Of a stretch of DNA of 64,000 nt, positions 7,562 through 15,443 are shown piece by piece. The stretch spans positions 1,454,878 through 1,518,877 of the forward strand of contig NZ_QWDC01000002.1 of the NCBI RefSeq assembly GCF_003432115.1. The letters run 5' to 3'. This stretch comes from Mucilaginibacter conchicola. GTDB lineage: Bacteria; Bacteroidota; Bacteroidia; Sphingobacteriales; Sphingobacteriaceae. The notes below the pieces were generated by a model. It had not been told where the DNA came from. It made no database searches and saw nothing but the letters and a program-made list of their open reading frames with translations. Each line of letters starts with the position of its first letter. Position 1 is the first letter of the stretch. Made by a program: the position numbers and the translations under genes.

Positions 7562-8152
7562 ATGGAAAAATTTGCATTAACCCTTCGTTCTAAAACCGTC
7601 TTAAAGGAGCACCGCGGTTTCGCCCGGTATGAAAAGGAACTGGCTGCCGAGATTATTTTGGCTATCGAGCAAAAGAATACCGAAGTGTTGAACTGGTTCA
7701 ATGGTTTCGGTGACAGCCTGCGGGCGATCCTGATGAATGTTCATGCCTACCATAAAGGTTTGGAGTTTGGTTTCACCGAAATCGCTTTTGGTCAGTATGG
7801 TTGGTTTGTCCGCCCGCAATTTCTGGATTATGAAGTGATAAAACCGGGTAATAGTGAACGTTACGGCGAGTACAGCGAGATCCGCATCGGTCGCGGGCCA
7901 AATGGCATCTGGTCGTATGCGCTGAATTATAGCTTTGGTTGTGCGGGCGGTGGTTCCGCATTGTCGGTTTACGATCCGCATTTTGCTTCCCGCGATGCGG
8001 CACTGGATCATGCGTTGGCCAAATTAAAGGTAATGTTTACGGCTCAGATCGGTTCCTCTGATACCACGAACTATAAACAGGATATTATCCAGAAAACTTT
8101 AAAGGCCATAGATCAGCAGATGGTCGCCATGATACAATTAAGCCTGTTTTGA
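7562..8152 (+). CDS. conserved element-associated hypothetical protein
   Basis: A 196-residue soluble protein. The N-terminal half is helical ('EKELAAEIILAIEQKNTEVLNWFNGFGDSLRAIL'). The middle is rich in aromatic and glycine residues ('GFTEIAFGQYGWFVRPQFLDYEV', 'SYALNYSFGCAGGGSALSVYD'), and the C-terminus is a long helix. I do not recognise a named domain. Its position between the PUR/RadC gene and the primase suggests an element-maintenance role, which is inference only. Confidence 0.7.
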   Translation: MEKFALTLRSKTVLKEHRGFARYEKELAAEIILAIEQKNTEVLNWFNGFGDSLRAILMNVHAYHKGLEFGFTEIAFGQYGWFVRPQFLDYEVIKPGNSERYGEYSEIRIGRGPNGIWSYALNYSFGCAGGGSALSVYDPHFASRDAALDHALAKLKVMFTAQIGSSDTTNYKQDIIQKTLKAIDQQMVAMIQLSLF

Positions 8153-8205
8153 AGGCTTAATTGTAATCTTTTTTTGGGGGGTGAGCCGGGGTATCGGTCT
8201 TTTTT

Positions 8206-8493
8206 TTACTTGCCGGACAGGCCTTTCATTTTTTCACTGAGTTCTTTTAAGCCTGCCTTGTCCAGGCAGTCCCCGGCAAAGTCTTTTAACTTTTCGACGT
8301 CCTCTGCCGGAACAAGCTTAATAAGTTCCGGCTTTTCGCCCTCGGTGGTCAGACTAAGCTCGATAATACTGTTGAGGAACAATACGGTTTTACGGCTCAT
8401 CTTTACATCGATCTTAACTGCTTCATTCATTCCGGGACTACATAACAATGTTTCAAACACTGTTCCCAGCACACTTGTCGTTGCCATACGCAT
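8206..8493 (-). CDS. small conserved hypothetical protein
   Basis: A 95-residue protein, convergent with the preceding gene. It starts with a short segment ('TSVLGTVFETLLCSPGM') and continues as a soluble alpha/beta protein ending in a charged helix ('EKLKDFAGDCLDKAGLKEL'). No domain is recognised. Its placement between element genes on the opposite strand suggests independent expression. The opposite strand is also open over this stretch, but it reads as low-quality Ser/Phe-rich sequence. Confidence 0.6.
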   Translation of the reverse strand: MRMATTSVLGTVFETLLCSPGMNEAVKIDVKMSRKTVLFLNSIIELSLTTEGEKPELIKLVPAEDVEKLKDFAGDCLDKAGLKELSEKMKGLSGK

Positions 8494-8629
8494 TTATTTT
8501 TTAGGATTAATAATTGGCTCAAAGGTCGGTACCTGGTTTGAAATGATCCTACCCAATATTTGGGGTGGATAGGTAAATGCGGATGGGCTGCTCTACTTTT
8601 GTTTTCGATAAATGTGAAGGAGATAAGTG

Positions 8630-9553
8630 ATGGATTTTAGCGATGAGTATTTTTCGCTGGCTAAGGTTAAGGATATCGACCTGAACCTTTTCCTTGGAGT
8701 GGAAGGCTTTGAGCCGGTGGCGCGGAAGAAAAACGATACGGACTGGTGGTATCTCTCGCCATTGCGCAATGAAAAAACGGCCAGCTTTCATGTGGACCTG
8801 TTGCGTAATGAGTGGTATGATTTCGGGCTGGGGGCGGGTGGGAATCCCTTAGATTTTTTCCTGCGGTATTACACGGGCGATATACCGGAAGTACTGGAAA
8901 TTCTGAACCACAATTATTCGACGCATACCCTGCAATTGTATCAGCCGGAAAGGTTTGCGGATTTGGTCAGCGAAGCGCATAAATTGCTGGTGACAGCGAT
9001 ACGTCCGCTGTACAGTTACCCGCTCAAAAATTACCTGCATGAGCGGTCGGTACCGGTGTCGGTGGCGGATCAGTTTTGCAGGGAATTGACGTACGAAATC
9101 GGTGGCCGTAGTTACTACGGTATCGGCTTTCAAAATGATGCAGGCGGCTGGGAGATCCGCAATAAAAATTTTAAGCAAAGCAGTGCCCCGAAGGATATCA
9201 CCTGCCTGGCTCATGGCGCAGGTTCGGTACATGTGTTCGAGGGCTTTATGGACTTCCTTTCCTGGCGTTCTTTGAACCCTTATGTGGATCCGCATTCGGT
9301 AGATACCGTAGTGTTGAACGGGGCAGGTTTGTTTGACCGTGCGCTGCCTTTTCTGAATGCGCATGAGCGTGTGCATTTGTGGCTGGACAGGGATGTTACC
9401 GGCTTGGCTTTCCGGGATTATGCGCTTTCCCGGAGCAGCAGGTTTGTAGATGAAAGCGGTTTGTATGAACGCTTTAAGGATCTGAATGAGTGGTTGCAGC
9501 GCAAAGGCGAAACACCGCTTTTGCGCCGGCAGTCAGGTTTGCATTTGACTTAA
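8630..9553 (+). CDS. Toprim-domain primase-like protein
   Basis: The ATG at 8630 has an AAGGAG site 6 bases upstream, which decides the start. The N-terminal ~90 residues follow the outline of the DnaG/CHC2 zinc-binding domain ('YLSPLRNEKTASFHV', 'WYDFGLGAGGNPLDFF') but lack the zinc-binding Cys/His residues. Residues about 195-260 form a Toprim domain: 'HVFEGFMDFLSW' supplies the conserved Glu and 'LWLDRDVTG' the DxD. Such proteins accompany mob genes in Bacteroidota elements and are thought to prime the complementary strand after transfer. At 308 residues it is far shorter than DnaG and has no helicase-binding domain. Confidence 0.85.
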   Translation: MDFSDEYFSLAKVKDIDLNLFLGVEGFEPVARKKNDTDWWYLSPLRNEKTASFHVDLLRNEWYDFGLGAGGNPLDFFLRYYTGDIPEVLEILNHNYSTHTLQLYQPERFADLVSEAHKLLVTAIRPLYSYPLKNYLHERSVPVSVADQFCRELTYEIGGRSYYGIGFQNDAGGWEIRNKNFKQSSAPKDITCLAHGAGSVHVFEGFMDFLSWRSLNPYVDPHSVDTVVLNGAGLFDRALPFLNAHERVHLWLDRDVTGLAFRDYALSRSSRFVDESGLYERFKDLNEWLQRKGETPLLRRQSGLHLT

Positions 9554-9619
9554 TATTGATTTAATGGATTTTTTGTGATGGTGCTATTTTGCTTTTTCCC
9601 TCACCGGGAGAATGCCTGA

Positions 9620-9701
9620 GATCGCCAGTTTTGCGATCGGCAAGATGTACCATTGTCTGACAACAATGGAAGATTGCGCCCCTTCTCCGAAGTCGGGGGC
9701 G
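9620..9701. other. candidate origin of transfer (oriT)
   Basis: Directly upstream of mobC lie three successive inverted repeats: GATCGC/GCGATC (9620-9625, 9633-9638), CCATTGT/ACAATGG (9650-9656, 9663-9669) and CGCCCC/GGGGCG (9677-9682, 9696-9701). Clustered short inverted repeats just upstream of mobC-relaxase genes are the usual arrangement of an oriT. The nick site cannot be assigned by eye. Confidence 0.5.
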
Positions 9702-9760
9702 GCGGGAAACGAGTGTTTTTGAAGCCATTTAGGCAGGGGTATTTTGTGGGAGGATGAGTG

Positions 9761-10150
9761 ATGGAAGAGGAGAATAGAGGCCGTAAACGACGAATTACGC
9801 TGCGTTTGACCGCAGAGGAATTTGCAGAATTAGAAGGTAACTGGAAAAATTCGACGGTGCGCAAGCTCTCAGATTTTGTGCGGCGGCTGATCTTTGGCCG
9901 GAAGTTTACAGTCTACACGCGTAATAAATCAATGGATGAATTGCTGGAAGAACTGGGGCTTTTACGTCGGGAATTAAATGCCATCGGGGTGAATTTTAAC
10001 CAGGCGGTGCATCGTTTAAATATGCTGGATCATGCACCGCAGATGCAGGCCTGGGTCATGCGTTTTGAGCAGGATAAGGAGCGCTATTTTACTGCGGTTG
10101 CAGCTATTGAATTGAAGCTGGTTTCGCTGAATGAAATATGGTTGCAGTGA
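9761..10150 (+). CDS. mobC: MobC-like mobilization (relaxosome accessory) protein
   Basis: A 129-residue basic protein. It opens with 'RGRKRRITLRLTAEEFAELEGNW', a ribbon-helix-helix-like DNA-binding segment found in MobC/plasmid mobilization proteins. 'LGLLRRELNAIGVNFNQAVHRLN' follows, the conserved helix of that family. It is expected to bind oriT DNA and help the relaxase open the strands. ATG 9761 has GGGAGGA about 7 bases upstream. The 3' end overlaps the relaxase gene by 13 bases, typical of mobC-mobA pairs. Confidence 0.88.
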   Translation: MEEENRGRKRRITLRLTAEEFAELEGNWKNSTVRKLSDFVRRLIFGRKFTVYTRNKSMDELLEELGLLRRELNAIGVNFNQAVHRLNMLDHAPQMQAWVMRFEQDKERYFTAVAAIELKLVSLNEIWLQ

Positions 10151-11430
10151 TCCATCAATCGAAGCATTTGCGGATCGCCTTGAATTATAATGAGCACAAA
10201 GTAAAGAATGGCCAGGCGGTTTGTCTGGAAGCGGGTTATTATCCCGTCGGGCCGGAGCATTTGAGCTTTCACCAGAAGTTGAGACGGCTGGAATTGCTGG
10301 CTGAACTGAACCAGCGGACAAAGCATAACTGCCTGCACGTGTCTTTAAATTTTGATCCCTCTGAAAACCTTTCGGATGAGCGTTTGCGGGAGATCGCAGC
10401 AGTGTATCTGGAAAAGATCGGCTTTGCCGGGCAGCCTTATTTGTTATACAAACATGAGGATGCAGGGCACCCGCATCTGCATCTGGTGACGACGAATATT
10501 AAGCCGGATGGCAGCGCCATCCGCATGAATTATTTAGGGCGTGATCAATCCGAACCGGCGCGAAAAGATATCGAGCAATTGTTTGGTTTAGTGGTTGCGG
10601 ACAAGCAGCAAAAGCGGCAGGTGTTTCAGGTGCAGCCGGTGAATGCAGCGAAGGTTTTATATGGTAAGACGGAAACGAAGCAAGCCATTAATAATGTATT
10701 AGTAAAAGTATTGGCGCAATACAAATATGCTTCGCTGGCGGAATTGAATGCGGTGCTGCGGCAGTATAATATTGTTGCCGACCGGGGAGATGAAAAATCA
10801 AGGATTTTTAAGTACAGCGGTTTGGTTTACCGGGTGCTGGATGAACAGGGTAACAAGGTTGGGGTGCCTGTCAAGGCGAGTTTGTTTTTTGCTAAACCGA
10901 CCTTGAAATTTTTAACGGAAAAGTTTGAAGCGAACAAGTTGGCAAAGGATGAACCGAAAGCGAAACTGCGTTTAAAAAATGTGATCGATCTGTATTTGTT
11001 AAATGGTCCTAAAACTTTGGATGGTTTGATGGCGCACCTGAAAACAAAGGGTATAGATATGGTTCTTCGGTATAATGAGCAGGGTATTTTATATGGGGTG
11101 ACTTATGTAGATCATTATAGTAAATGTGTTTTTAACGGAAGTGTTTTGGGGAAAGCCTATAGTGCCAACGCCATAAGGGAACGCTGTTTAAAAACCGGGG
11201 CTGATGAGGGGAAAAAACAAAACGGGCGAATGGCAAAACTGGCGCGGGACGGGCAGGGAACGCGGGGTAAAACGCGTGAAGATCGACCGGGAATTTTTGA
11301 TGCTGTTGGGGGGTATCAGGGGCAGGGTTTGGTGGAAACCCTGCTGGATACCAGTGGTACAGCAGAGGTGATGGATTGGGATCTGAAGCGGACGAAGAAA
11401 AAGAAAAAGAAAGTGCGGATGTCGATGTGA
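10138..11430 (+). CDS. relaxase/mobilization nuclease (MobA/VirD2 type)
   Basis: A 430-residue relaxase. The histidine triad motif is clear in 'HEDAGHPHLHLVTTNI' (about residues 107-122), which binds the metal for oriT nicking. The upstream 'HVSLNFDPSENLSDERL' is motif II-like, and a candidate catalytic Tyr lies in the N-terminal 30 residues (for example 'LNYNEHKV'). The C-terminal 200 residues lack a recognised domain and end in a lysine-rich tail. It overlaps mobC by 13 bases and precedes the coupling protein, so the relaxosome genes form one operon. This is the strongest evidence that the region is transferable. Confidence 0.9.
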   Translation: MVAVIHQSKHLRIALNYNEHKVKNGQAVCLEAGYYPVGPEHLSFHQKLRRLELLAELNQRTKHNCLHVSLNFDPSENLSDERLREIAAVYLEKIGFAGQPYLLYKHEDAGHPHLHLVTTNIKPDGSAIRMNYLGRDQSEPARKDIEQLFGLVVADKQQKRQVFQVQPVNAAKVLYGKTETKQAINNVLVKVLAQYKYASLAELNAVLRQYNIVADRGDEKSRIFKYSGLVYRVLDEQGNKVGVPVKASLFFAKPTLKFLTEKFEANKLAKDEPKAKLRLKNVIDLYLLNGPKTLDGLMAHLKTKGIDMVLRYNEQGILYGVTYVDHYSKCVFNGSVLGKAYSANAIRERCLKTGADEGKKQNGRMAKLARDGQGTRGKTREDRPGIFDAVGGYQGQGLVETLLDTSGTAEVMDWDLKRTKKKKKKVRMSM

Positions 11431-11490
11431 TGCCGGTGAGCATTGGCTTGCCGGTGAAATAAAATAAAAGTGTGGTTGGATAAAGAAAAG

Positions 11491-11530
11491 CCCCCCGCTG
11501 GAGCTTGTGCTGAGCACGGTCGAAGCAGGG
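11491..11530. repeat. REP-like palindromic element
   Basis: The 120-base gap between the relaxase and coupling-protein genes contains an imperfect hairpin centred on GTGCTGAGCAC, with 'GAGCTTGTGCTGAGCACGG' and 'TCGAAGC' around it. It resembles the dispersed CTTGTxCTGAGC..TCGAAG repeats of many bacterial genomes. No T-tract follows. Confidence 0.45.
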
Positions 11531-11550
11531 AGGGTTGGGAGGGGTGAGAT

Positions 11551-13530
11551 ATGCAAACTGGAGAAAGCGATCAGGCGATGCGCAAGATCCTGGACATGAC
11601 CAGGCTGATCAGTATAGGGGTCTTATTGCTGCATTTTTATGTGGTATGTTACGGTGCTTTTGTGGAATGGCATTGGGTGTCGGAATTGTCGGACCGTCTG
11701 CTGGGCAATGTGGTGAAAACAGGTTTGTTCAGTAGCTTCCTGAAGCCGAAACTGATCTCGCTGGGCTTCCTGGCTATTGCCCTGATCGGGGTTAAGGGAA
11801 AGAAGGACGAGAAGCAGACCTGGAAGACGGCAGCGCTTTATTTGGCGGTAGGCCTTTCTTTTTTCTTCGCCAGTCAATTGGTGTTGCTGGTGAGGGGAAA
11901 AATAACTTTGGTGGCCTCGGCTTATATGGGTAGCTGTGGCCTGGGCTTTTTGCTGATGCTGAGCGGCGGTACGATGCTGTCGCGAATCATCCGGGATCAA
12001 TTGCAGGGGGATATTTTTAATCGCGACCAGGAAACGTTCCCGCAGGAGGAGCGCCTGCTGGAGAATGAGTTTTCGGTCAATCTGCCGATGAAATATGTGC
12101 TGAAAGGTAAGGTGCGGGATGGCTGGATCAATTTGATCAATTTGTTCCGCGCCTTGTTGGTCTTGGGTTCACCGGGATCGGGTAAAAGTTACTTTATTAT
12201 CCGGCATGTGATCACACAGCATATCCGTAAGGGGTTTGCGATGTTCGTGTATGACTTTAAGATGCCGGACCTGGCGGTGATCGCTTACAATACTTGGCTG
12301 AAAAACAAAGGCGGGTATAAAATAGAACCTCAATTCTATTCCATTAATTTCGATGACCTCTCCCGCAGTCATCGCTGCAATCCGCTGGATCCATCTGCCA
12401 TGCTGGACCTGACGGATGCGGTGGAATCGGCAAGAACGATATTGCTGGGCTTGAACCGGGAATGGATCAAAAAGCAGGGTGACTTTTTTGTGGAATCGCC
12501 GATCAACTTTCTGACAGCGATCATCTGGTACTTGCGCAAGTATAATAATGGGGAGTTCTGCACGCTGCCGCATGTGATCGAGTTGATGCAGGCGGATTAC
12601 GATAGTTTATTTACACTGTTGGGTACACAAAAGGAAATTGACGTGCTGATCAATCCTTTTATCAGCGCTTATAAACGGGATGCGGTGGAGCAGTTGGAGG
12701 GGCAGATCGCTTCGGCGAAGATTACGATGGCGCGGGTGGCTTCGCCGCAATTATATTATGTGCTGTCTGGTAACGAATTTACGCTGGATATCAATAATCC
12801 TGAAAATCCGAAGATCGTCTGCATGGGGAATAATCCGCAGAAGATACAGATCTATGGGGCGGTGCTTTCCTTATTTACCAACCGCCTGCTGAAGATCATT
12901 AACCAAAAGAACAAGCTGAAATGCAGCCTGGTATTCGATGAGTTCCCTACACTGACCACGGATATCATTCCGACGATTGCGACGGGCAGGTCTAACCTGA
13001 TCGCCACCACGCTCGGTATCCAGGATGCCAGCCAGCTGCGCAAAGATTACGGAAGGGAACAGGCGGATGTGATCATGAATATCGTGGGCAACATGGCGGT
13101 TGGGCAGGTATCGGGAGATACGGCGAAATATGTTTCGGAAAAGATCGGGCGGATCATGCAGGATAGGGAAAGTCTGTCCATCAATCGCAGTGATACTTCG
13201 ATCAGTCGTTCAAAGCAGTTGGAGGCAGCTGTGCCAGTCTCCCGCATTTCGGCTTTAAGTTCCGGCGAGTTCGTGGGGATGGTGGCCGATAACCCGGATT
13301 GCAAGATTGAGTTGAAGACTTTTCATGGCGAGATCGTAAATGACCATGCGGCGCTGAAAAAAGAAATCGAGGGTTATGTGGCTTTGCCGGAAGTGCGGAA
13401 GATTAGCAGCGCTATTATAGAACGGAATTATTTACAGATCAAACAGGATATCAGGGACATTATTGAGCTCGAGATGGAACGTTTGTTGAGTGACCCGGAA
13501 CTGGCGCACCTGATCATTAGAAAGAATTAG
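11551..13530 (+). CDS. type IV secretion coupling protein (TraG/VirD4/TraD type)
   Basis: A 659-residue ATPase. Four hydrophobic segments (about 18-36, 66-81, 93-115 and 120-142) anchor it in the inner membrane. Walker A is 'GSPGSGKS' at 206-213 and Walker B is 'SLVFDEF' at about 459-465; the intervening sequence has the TraG-type layout ('NPLDPSAMLDLTDAVESARTIL'). It should link the relaxosome to a type IV secretion channel and power DNA transfer. No channel genes are visible here, so they lie outside the window or are supplied in trans. The ATG follows a GGGAGGGG-type purine run. Confidence 0.9.
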   Translation: MQTGESDQAMRKILDMTRLISIGVLLLHFYVVCYGAFVEWHWVSELSDRLLGNVVKTGLFSSFLKPKLISLGFLAIALIGVKGKKDEKQTWKTAALYLAVGLSFFFASQLVLLVRGKITLVASAYMGSCGLGFLLMLSGGTMLSRIIRDQLQGDIFNRDQETFPQEERLLENEFSVNLPMKYVLKGKVRDGWINLINLFRALLVLGSPGSGKSYFIIRHVITQHIRKGFAMFVYDFKMPDLAVIAYNTWLKNKGGYKIEPQFYSINFDDLSRSHRCNPLDPSAMLDLTDAVESARTILLGLNREWIKKQGDFFVESPINFLTAIIWYLRKYNNGEFCTLPHVIELMQADYDSLFTLLGTQKEIDVLINPFISAYKRDAVEQLEGQIASAKITMARVASPQLYYVLSGNEFTLDINNPENPKIVCMGNNPQKIQIYGAVLSLFTNRLLKIINQKNKLKCSLVFDEFPTLTTDIIPTIATGRSNLIATTLGIQDASQLRKDYGREQADVIMNIVGNMAVGQVSGDTAKYVSEKIGRIMQDRESLSINRSDTSISRSKQLEAAVPVSRISALSSGEFVGMVADNPDCKIELKTFHGEIVNDHAALKKEIEGYVALPEVRKISSAIIERNYLQIKQDIRDIIELEMERLLSDPELAHLIIRKN

Positions 13531-13531
13531 T

Positions 13532-14020
13532 ATGGCGAATCAATGTTATAATGAAGTGTATTTTACTGGTGAACAGAACCGGGTCAAACAAGCAAATCGT
13601 TTTCTGTCGGGTCACCAATTGGATGAATATGACGGTACGGCGATCAAGGGCACTGATGGATATTTTCAGGACCTGTATTTCTGTAACGGAAAATTTCATT
13701 TCGGAACCCGCTGGGTCCCGGATTTTACCACGCTGATCGCAGTGGCAGACCTCTTTAAGGTCGGTTTCATCGTGGAATATTCGGATCCGGCGATGTCTCT
13801 TTACGGACGTGGCATGTATAAGGACGGCACTTTTGTTGACGTTCGCTTGGACATCGATGATTATAAAAAGATCGGCTACAACCAAAAAGAAGGCACTTAT
13901 CAATATCAGGACAGGACGTACCGGGATCTGGAAAAACCTGCTTTGGCAGTCTTAAAAGATAAGGTCAGTCAGCATCCGGCATGTAAGGTCCGCCGACTGA
14001 AGATAAAACGAGGTCAATAA
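13532..14020 (+). CDS. hypothetical protein of the MANxCxNxVxF (Api92/DUF1281-like) type
   Basis: A 162-residue soluble protein starting 1 base after the coupling-protein stop. The opening 'MANQCYNEVYFTGEQ' and the later 'FHFGTRWVPD' and 'YSDPAMSLYGRGMYKDG' recall the small family seen in phages and mobile elements (Api92/DUF1281-like), whose function is unknown. The assignment is by pattern only. It is probably the last gene of the mobilization operon. Confidence 0.65.
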   Translation: MANQCYNEVYFTGEQNRVKQANRFLSGHQLDEYDGTAIKGTDGYFQDLYFCNGKFHFGTRWVPDFTTLIAVADLFKVGFIVEYSDPAMSLYGRGMYKDGTFVDVRLDIDDYKKIGYNQKEGTYQYQDRTYRDLEKPALAVLKDKVSQHPACKVRRLKIKRGQ

Positions 14021-14077
14021 GCGATAGCCGATTGTATTTTACAATTCCTGGTTTTTAAGATAATCTTTATAGTAAGA

Positions 14078-14626
14078 TTAGAATCGTAAAAGGCCGGAAT
14101 TTAAAATTCTGTAATACATGGCCTGAGAAGATACATCAAAAACTTTCGCCAGATTTTTGATATCATCTTCACTTCCCAGGTCAAAATCGATCTGATCTAT
14201 TTCTTTTTTTAACAAATGATCGGGCATTAATATATAGGCAGCGAATGTGTTGGCTTCACGCTCCAAAACCTGTGTTTCCTCCGTTAAACCTGACTGTCTG
14301 CTTCTGAAAATGGCATTAAAGCCTTTATCCATGAACATCTTTGATTCAGTACTATGGAGTGCGTAATGGCCGCATTCGTGGGCGATCGTGAATCGGCGTC
14401 GCACACGCGATTCATTTTGATTGTAGCCGATGTAGCCCTGTTCATTCTCAATTACCAATACACCTGATATGTCATCGTCAAAAGCAAATGGCGTTACCCT
14501 TAATCCAAGTGCTTTGGCGACATCTTCGATCTTTACCGGTAAGGATCTGATGTTTAATTCTGATAAAATGGCATCAGCGCGCTTTTTAATAAAATGGATC
14601 GACCTGGCGTGAGTTCTGGTACTCAT
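14078..14626 (-). CDS. ImmA/IrrE family metallopeptidase
   Basis: The 182-residue protein has the zinc-peptidase motif in 'FTIAHECGHYALHS' (HECGH). Upstream are the family's 'ADAILSELNIRSLPVKIEDVAKALGL' and downstream 'EREANTFAAYILMPDHLLK', giving the third ligand region, and a C-terminal 'VSSQAMYYRIL' helix. ImmA/IrrE peptidases cleave or inactivate a partner XRE repressor in response to a signal such as DNA damage. The start overlaps the upstream XRE gene by 4 bases (ATGA), so the two are translationally coupled. Confidence 0.92.
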   Translation of the reverse strand: MSTRTHARSIHFIKKRADAILSELNIRSLPVKIEDVAKALGLRVTPFAFDDDISGVLVIENEQGYIGYNQNESRVRRRFTIAHECGHYALHSTESKMFMDKGFNAIFRSRQSGLTEETQVLEREANTFAAYILMPDHLLKKEIDQIDFDLGSEDDIKNLAKVFDVSSQAMYYRILNSGLLRF

Positions 14627-14988
14627 TTAGTAATTTGATTCATGAATTGATTGATGGAATTTTTAACTCTCTCATTTAGATCTACATTAGAACTGGCGAT
14701 TACCGAAGAGAAATCCACCTCCCGCAGCGTTTGTTCATGCTGCTCCACCCGCTCGATATTGAGTTCAACCGGAACCAGATCAATATAATCAACCTTTAAA
14801 ATATTTGCGATAGTGATCAATAAATATAAAGAAGGTCGCTGCCGGCCTTTCTCGATATTAACAACAGAAGAGCGGGTCATGTTTAACAATTCTGAAAATA
14901 CCTCCTGATTGATGCCTGCTGTAAGGCGGTAGTTCCTAATCCGTTCACCAATTTTTTCGTAAAATACTTCTTCAGAAAGTGCGATCAT
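14623..14988 (-). CDS. XRE-family helix-turn-helix transcriptional regulator
   Basis: A 121-residue protein with a clear Cro/CI-type HTH at residues about 10-65 ('IGERIRNYRLTAGINQEVFS', 'TRSSVVNIEKGRQRPSLYLL'). A short C-terminal tail follows that could be the target of the neighbouring ImmA peptidase. It is paired with ImmA/IrrE in the usual order. Pairs like this commonly control excision, transfer or cargo genes of integrative elements; what it controls here is not shown. Confidence 0.92.
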   Translation of the reverse strand: MIALSEEVFYEKIGERIRNYRLTAGINQEVFSELLNMTRSSVVNIEKGRQRPSLYLLITIANILKVDYIDLVPVELNIERVEQHEQTLREVDFSSVIASSNVDLNERVKNSINQFMNQITK

Positions 14989-15014
14989 AACCCGTTGATT
15001 TTTAAACCGATGTA

Positions 15015-15046
15015 CAAAGGTGGGTATAATTTAGAAATATTCCAAA
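15015..15046 (-). promoter_or_regulatory. promoter of the XRE-ImmA operon
   Basis: On the minus strand a -33 TTTG (15043-15046) is followed after 20 bases by CACCTTTG (15015-15022), one mismatch from the Bacteroidota -7 consensus TAnnTTTG. It lies 27 bases upstream of the XRE start codon. Confidence 0.6.
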
Positions 15047-15143
15047 TGGTTTTTTAAAATTACACAGAAAAAAAGTTTTATAAAATTTGTCAGTTTTCAA
15101 AATTTGTATTAATTTAGCGGCATGATCTTAAAATAAAAGACAT

Positions 15144-15171
15144 AAAAAAAGCCGAGAGCAAGGCTCCCAGC
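15144..15171 (-). terminator. intrinsic terminator reading on the minus strand
   Basis: GCTGGGAGC and GCTCTCGGC form a 9-bp stem (two wobbles) with a 3-base loop, followed by seven T on the minus strand. It would end a transcript coming from the 15.2-15.4 kb gap. On the plus strand a T6 run also follows, 5 bases away. Confidence 0.65.
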
Positions 15172-15254
15172 TTCGTATTTTTTAGCGTAATCAACAGGCG
15201 TTGCCGCCCTCGTTAAAAACTTGCTAATGTTTCTAGTCAACTCAAAAGTAAGGA

Positions 15255-15404
15255 TTATTCTTCAAAATAACAAGCGGATAGGTATATTTTATCTATTGGG
15301 AGCATCTCAAGGCCATTTTTGGAATAAAATTTTTTAAAAGGCAAATACCATTTCATTATTTCCGGAAAAGCGTCCGTTAAGGACAACGCCTGCACAACAG
15401 GCAT
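15255..15404 (-). CDS. possible 49-aa small protein divergent from the ubiquitin-like operon
   Basis: An ATG-initiated frame of 49 codons on the minus strand has a protein-like composition ('TDAFPEIMKWYLPFKKFYSKNG', 'LSACYFEE'). It is followed 83 bases later by a good minus-strand terminator. It lies in the 450-base gap between the XRE gene and the ubiquitin-like operon, where no larger gene exists. It could be a real small gene, a gene remnant or chance. Confidence 0.3.
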   Translation of the reverse strand: MPVVQALSLTDAFPEIMKWYLPFKKFYSKNGLEMLPIDKIYLSACYFEE

Positions 15405-15443
15405 GGTATTCAACATTGTTTTTTAAAATTAGATCCCAAAAAA

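Noticed and set aside
14078-14988. XRE and ImmA as a toxin-antitoxin pair
   Set aside because: The HECGH peptidase with HTH repressor is a regulator pair; no toxin fold was seen.
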